Translations under genes and position numbers: made by a program
In this document: one piece after another, positions 59,013 to 64,000 of the stretch
Layout: each line of letters opens with the position of its first letter
Position numbering within the stretch: position 1 is the stretch's first letter
The notes under the pieces: model-generated
The model's input: the letters and a program-made list of their open reading frames with translations, nothing else
What the model was told of the DNA's origin: nothing
The model's database searches: none
Assembly: GCA_028456385.1 (NCBI GenBank)
Contig: JALNQF010000034.1
Span: forward strand, 62,001 to 126,000
Source of the DNA: Ophiosphaerella korrae
Taxonomy: Eukaryota; Ascomycota; Dothideomycetes; Pleosporales; Phaeosphaeriaceae
Direction: 5' to 3'
DNA: 64,000 nt

Positions 59013-60945
59013 ATGCCGAATCGCGCAGCAGCTCTGACCATAGCTACCGCAGCGCTATTGCTGGAGCTTGTGCCTCTGGTAGTTGCGCATGGCGATGAGC
59101 CCATGACATCGAGCGAACATGATACGACCCAACCACAAGCACAGCATGACAGCCAGGTCGCTAGCTATTGGAGTCTGTCCGAGCATGCTGCGCTCATGTA
59201 CTGGCACATTGGATTCGAGATTTTGGCGTGGATAGTGATTTTACCAGTCGGTGAGCTTGCCTCTGTAGATTGGAAGAGCTTCGTTAACATATTTAAGCTG
59301 TCATGCTAAGTATCGCGCGCTCACACTTTACACTGTCATTGCAGTTTGCGTTCCTCGTAGCCAACGCTCTCGCCCTTGTTCTCGGCGTTGTATACAACCA
59401 CAAGACACCTGAGCTTTATGCAGGTAACGCGCATAGAAAAACGGGATGGGCTATAACCTGGATTGCATCGGCCTGGGTCTTCATGGGTGTGGTCCAGATG
59501 TACGCCGGACACGGCAAATCGCACTCTTATGAAGATGAATATCTGCACGCTGCTACACAATCTGCGACCGTCGCAAACATGACGCAATATCACCAAGCTC
59601 ACAAAGATTTCCCGGATCCATCGCGATTCTCAGATGACTCTGGTCAGGGTTCTGAGCGGAACTCGGAGTCTCTGTTTGGCCACTCACGATCGCCTAGTCT
59701 AAGAATCGAGGATCATCAGTCTGCTATGTCTACTCATAAGTACTCACAAGATGAAGATGAAAATTTTGATGACGTATCTGAGAAGCGCGGCCTTCTGGGA
59801 AATGCTTCGATGGACAGATTCTTGTCGCGTTACGTTGGGGCGTTGACGCTTGACCCCCTCTTGAAAGTTATTCGTTTCGCTTATATTGTTTTGGAGCGCA
59901 CGGTTTTAATCCAGGGGTTTGTCGCCGTTACTACTGGTGTAGTGGTCTATGGTGGTATCGGGGTAAGTGAACCCAAACGACCACGCCGAAGAAAGGTCGA
60001 CTGACTGTGCGTAGAGAGATAATGCAGTATTCAACGTGCTCGCGCATTTTATTAAAGGAGGCATCTTTTTCCTCTATGGCCTTCTAACGCTGGGTAGATG
60101 GATGGGAGCATTCGCTGACTTTGGTTGGGCGTGGAATGTGAAGCCACCAAAGGAGGTCGTTGGCCGTCGGAGGGCGGCATTACCTTCAGCAGAGTTTACC
60201 GAATCATTCGTCATTTGGTTATATGGCGTTACAAATGTCTTCCTTGAACATTTGGCAGCCTGGGGGGGCGCATGGACCGCACAGGACTTGGAGCATGTCT
60301 CCATATCGGTATTGTTCTTTGGTGGGGGTTTGGTGAGTTCAGCCAGTTTTGACCTTCACAATGGTGTTGATCTGACCTTCCTAGTTGGGAATGATTGTTG
60401 AGTCGACGAGAATACGAGACCTTCTCAACAGTACATTTATCTCTTCGCAAGCGCACTCAATCACCCACAAAGAATCATGGCAACAGCCGCGCCAATACCG
60501 CGTTTCGATGAACCCGTTACCTGCTCTGATTATCATGCTGCTGGGTAAAATGATGAGTTCCCACCACCAAGCATCGAAGCTTTCGACCATGATCCATAGC
60601 CAATGGGGCAGCATGTTCGTAGGCTTCGCCCTTGCACGTGGTGTCACCTACGTCCTTTTATACGTCTCCCCTCCGACGTCGTACCTCCCTTCTCGCCTAC
60701 CCACCGAATTGGTTACCTCTTTCTGTCTGATTGCTGGCGGCATCACTTTCATGGTCAGCAACAAAGATACCGTGGCTGTGCTTGAAGGGTACAATCTCGA
60801 TGCCATGTTCATTTTCACCGTGACCATGGGTTTCACTGCGCTTTTGATGGCTTGGACCACAATAGTGATTGCCATCAAAAGCTGGGCGTCTATGGCGGAG
60901 AGCCGAAGCCAGCACACCAAAAGACATGCTGGAGTGTTGGCTTGA
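59013..60945 (+). CDS. ytp1: Ytp1-like multi-pass membrane protein (DUF2427/Ytp1)
   Basis: Exons 59013-59250, 59298-59962, 60015-60332 and 60385-60945 give 593 residues. The signal peptide MPNRAAALTIATAALLLELV is followed by a lumenal segment and the DUF2427 part: HAALMYWHIGFEILAWIVIL; splicing gives PVAVMLSIARSHFTLSLQFA. Then LFLVANALALVLGVVYNHKT-like and GWAITWIASAWVFMGVVQMY segments follow. A polar, Ser/Asp-rich loop of about 110 residues separates it from the Ytp1 part (HFIKGGIFFLYGLLTLGRWM; LVTSFCLIAGGITFMVSNKD). About ten membrane segments in all. Similar to yeast YTP1 and mitochondrial-looking relatives; the function is not known. Highest doubt is at the first intron border. Confidence 0.88.
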
Positions 60946-61339
60946 AATAGTAACCAGCGACCCCCTGCTGGTACTCGCGCAAATTTACGATCGATTCAAT
61001 AATTCCGGAAACCTCTCCTTCTCATCTCTACGATCTCATTTTTTTTTGAATTTATGATACCATTGCGGTGATACCCTTTACTGTCTAACCGGCTGTATGC
61101 TTCACCTCGTTATATTCCGAGATGGGCACGATCTTAATGGTTAAGAGATGAAGGAACGAGTTTTGCGTTGAGAGGAAGCATTGATATGCTTAAATAATCA
61201 GCCTAATTCGTCGAGTGCATAGATCATAGATGGACCAAATCAATCGCGTCGCTCAACATTTGAATAGGGCGACAATATCGATGCAGCGACCACGGCTTAA
61301 GTTATACGCAACCACAAGGTAGACATAAACTTACAGATA
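60946..61339. other. Intergenic between convergent ytp1-like and dam1 genes
   Basis: 394 bases of AT-rich 3' flank with a T-run at 61039-61047. No gene. Confidence 0.5.
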
Positions 61340-62143
61340 TCATCGTGCCCCACGGCCTCTTCCAGCCGCCCCTCTTGCGATTCCACTCCCACTTCTTGAG
61401 CCTCTTGTTGTACCGCCACGTGTAGGTATGCTACCACCCCTTCCTGCTCGTGGAATGCCGCCCCTTCCTCTCGAAGCCCCAGGCACTTTGGATGCTGGTG
61501 CTGGAGTCTGTGGGGTTTGGAATTTGGAAGCCATCTTACTACTCGGCGGGTTCTCGACGAAGGATGTGTCAGTGGTGAGAAACGTGGCCTCTATATCATC
61601 AGGTCCTAGACTACGATTTAGGTTTGCGTTCCCTATTTCGGGGTAGTTTTGCGGCCTCTTGAATGACTCAGTAGTGGGTGCCTAGATATATCTGTCAGTT
61701 GCCTTTGCTGTGGCATAGCTACAGAATGGCGATAAATCATTTGTACCTCGGGAAAATCTACACAGAAAGCATTCATATTCATCCCGTATAGGAATCCTGC
61801 AAAGCTTTCGGAGAAGCGGGCTAGGCTTTCATGCATCAACTGTAACTGCATGAAGTTCTGCTCGAGGTCTGCCATGGCGTCGCTTAGCTCTGCGAAGCCA
61901 TCCTGGAGGCCTTCGAGCGCATTCCCAGAAGAAGCGGCGCCACGGCCGCGCTGCACACTATCGCGCAGCGAGCTGCGAGAAGAAGCTCGAAGAGGTGTGG
62001 TAGGGCGACTTCGAGGAGACTTGCTACGCGTTCGTTGGCGGTGGGAGGGCGGTTCGCCTGGGCGCGAATTGGTCAGCGAAAATGTTGAAAAGGGGCGGGG
62101 CACATCAGCACATGAGCGTACGTGTAGGAGTCGTGGATGCCAT
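61340..62143 (-). CDS. dam1: DASH complex subunit Dam1
   Basis: Outer-kinetochore ring protein that couples chromosomes to microtubule ends; a target of Aurora B/Ipl1. Exons 62143-62122 (22 bases), 62057-61747 and 61681-61340 give 224 residues. The conserved core LEGLQDGFAELSDAMADLEQ, NFMQLQLMHESLARFSESFA, GFLYGMNMNAFCVDFPE is unmistakable. The tiny first exon, ended by GTACGC and joined after a GCTGACC branch point, gives MASTTPTREPPSHRQRTRSK; without it the frame has no ATG. The N-terminus is Arg/Ser/Pro-rich and fits kinase sites. The C-terminal tail is RGG/RGR-rich (GGIPRAGRGGSIPTRGGTTR), unlike yeast Dam1. It is divergent from the csr1-like gene. Confidence 0.92.
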
Positions 62144-62633
62144 TGCCGAAGGGTGGTTTGTTGGGTTTATGAAAGTATCCGCGCTGCGTACTCCGGCGTC
62201 TGTTTCTAGCCAGCGGTGTAAACAATGTAAAGTTGCAAACAAGGGCAGCCGCTGGTTCGTCGGCACACCCCACATGCAATCTGCAAGCTAAACCAATTTA
62301 GTCGATGACGGGGGCATCGGGTAAGAAGGTACTGATGTACATGTTGCGCCTTGACAGCGCGCACACGGCCTAGTTCTGTCGCATTGTGCCTTTTCTAAGT
62401 GAAGCTCACTGAAACTCAGCTTCCTCTTATGGTCTAGATTGCGCCGTGAACACCCATCTATTGCGACCGTTTATGTCCTCTGCGTGCACGCGACAGCCCC
62501 TCTAAGCAGCTTGGAGCTGCGACAGCCTCTCCGGATTACCCGAGAATCTCAATTCAACTTACCTCAGTGCCACCCACGCAGCCGTAAGCCGCACAATTAT
62601 ATACAAGGCTTTCCGTGCGCTCAGCCCCTTTCT
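62144..62633. promoter_or_regulatory. Divergent promoter region, dam1 / csr1-like
   Basis: 490 bases between outward-facing starts. The csr1-like frame is open back to 62439 but lacks an ATG there, so part may be leader rather than promoter. Confidence 0.45.

Positions 62634-64000
<1,367 letters not shown>

Noticed and set aside
62439..62633. Longer N-terminus for the csr1-like gene from 62439
   Set aside because: The first codon is TTG; the first ATG in frame is at 62634.

Overview
This 64 kb window is nuclear DNA from a filamentous ascomycete, most likely Pezizomycotina and plausibly Dothideomycetes; the species-level guess is inference. The basis is short GT-AG introns (about 50-110 bases) with GCTAAC/GCTGAC branch points, intergenic gaps of 0.1-1.7 kb, genes on both strands without operons, and fungal-specific families: YTP1, DASH/Dam1, an Spt10-type acetyltransferase, GPI-anchored PEBP-like proteins and CSR1-type Sec14. 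I see no transposase, rRNA, tRNA, CRISPR array or virus-derived gene.

Layout. 0-13 kb: Mss4-type PI4P 5-kinase (-), a metallo-beta-lactamase-fold protein with an eroded metal motif (-), a two-ended zinc-binding protein (+), a doubtful small ORF (+), then the Golgi protein GRASP/Grh1 (-) divergent from the RNA cap trimethylase Tgs1 (+). 13.6-15 kb is AT-rich and repeat-bearing. 15-24 kb: TFIID subunit Taf1 (+), a short-chain dehydrogenase (-), an FMO-like monooxygenase (-), and ureidoglycolate lyase (-). 24.9-34 kb: eIF2A (+), a GCNA/SprT-like protease (-) and mitochondrial aconitase (-). 34.5-40.6 kb: Bud20 (+), Mog1 (+), a frame-broken small ORF (-), Spt10 (-), acyl-protein thioesterase (-) and Vps71/Swc6 (+). 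41.5-45 kb: a divergent pair of unrecognised fungal proteins. 45-55 kb: GH47 alpha-mannosidase (+), a four-TM protein (+), an unknown secreted protein (-), adenylosuccinate synthetase (-) and a GPI-anchored PEBP-like protein (-). 55-64 kb: omega-like GST (-) divergent from a quinone oxidoreductase-like MDR (+), Ytp1-like membrane protein (+), Dam1 (-) and a CSR1-type Sec14 protein (+) cut by the right edge.

Most genes are unlinked housekeeping genes. Some themes recur (chromatin and transcription: Taf1, Spt10, Vps71; translation and ribosome export: eIF2A, Bud20; trafficking and lipids: Mss4, GRASP, Csr1), but I read this as ordinary gene mixing, not a cluster. Divergent promoters are shared by GRASP/TGS1, ureidoglycolate lyase/eIF2A, aconitase/BUD20, APT1/VPS71, the 42-45 kb pair, GST/MDR and DAM1/CSR1. 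The best candidate for something undescribed is the divergent 41.5-45.0 kb pair, whose large member is laid out like fungal incompatibility or NLR-related proteins. Other points of note are a GC-AG intron in aconitase, paired GATA sites before ureidoglycolate lyase, repeated ACGTG cores between GST and MDR, a frame-broken small gene beside Spt10, and a Sec14 protein with an N-terminal membrane segment. Exon borders were set by hand from splice motifs, reading frame and family conservation.
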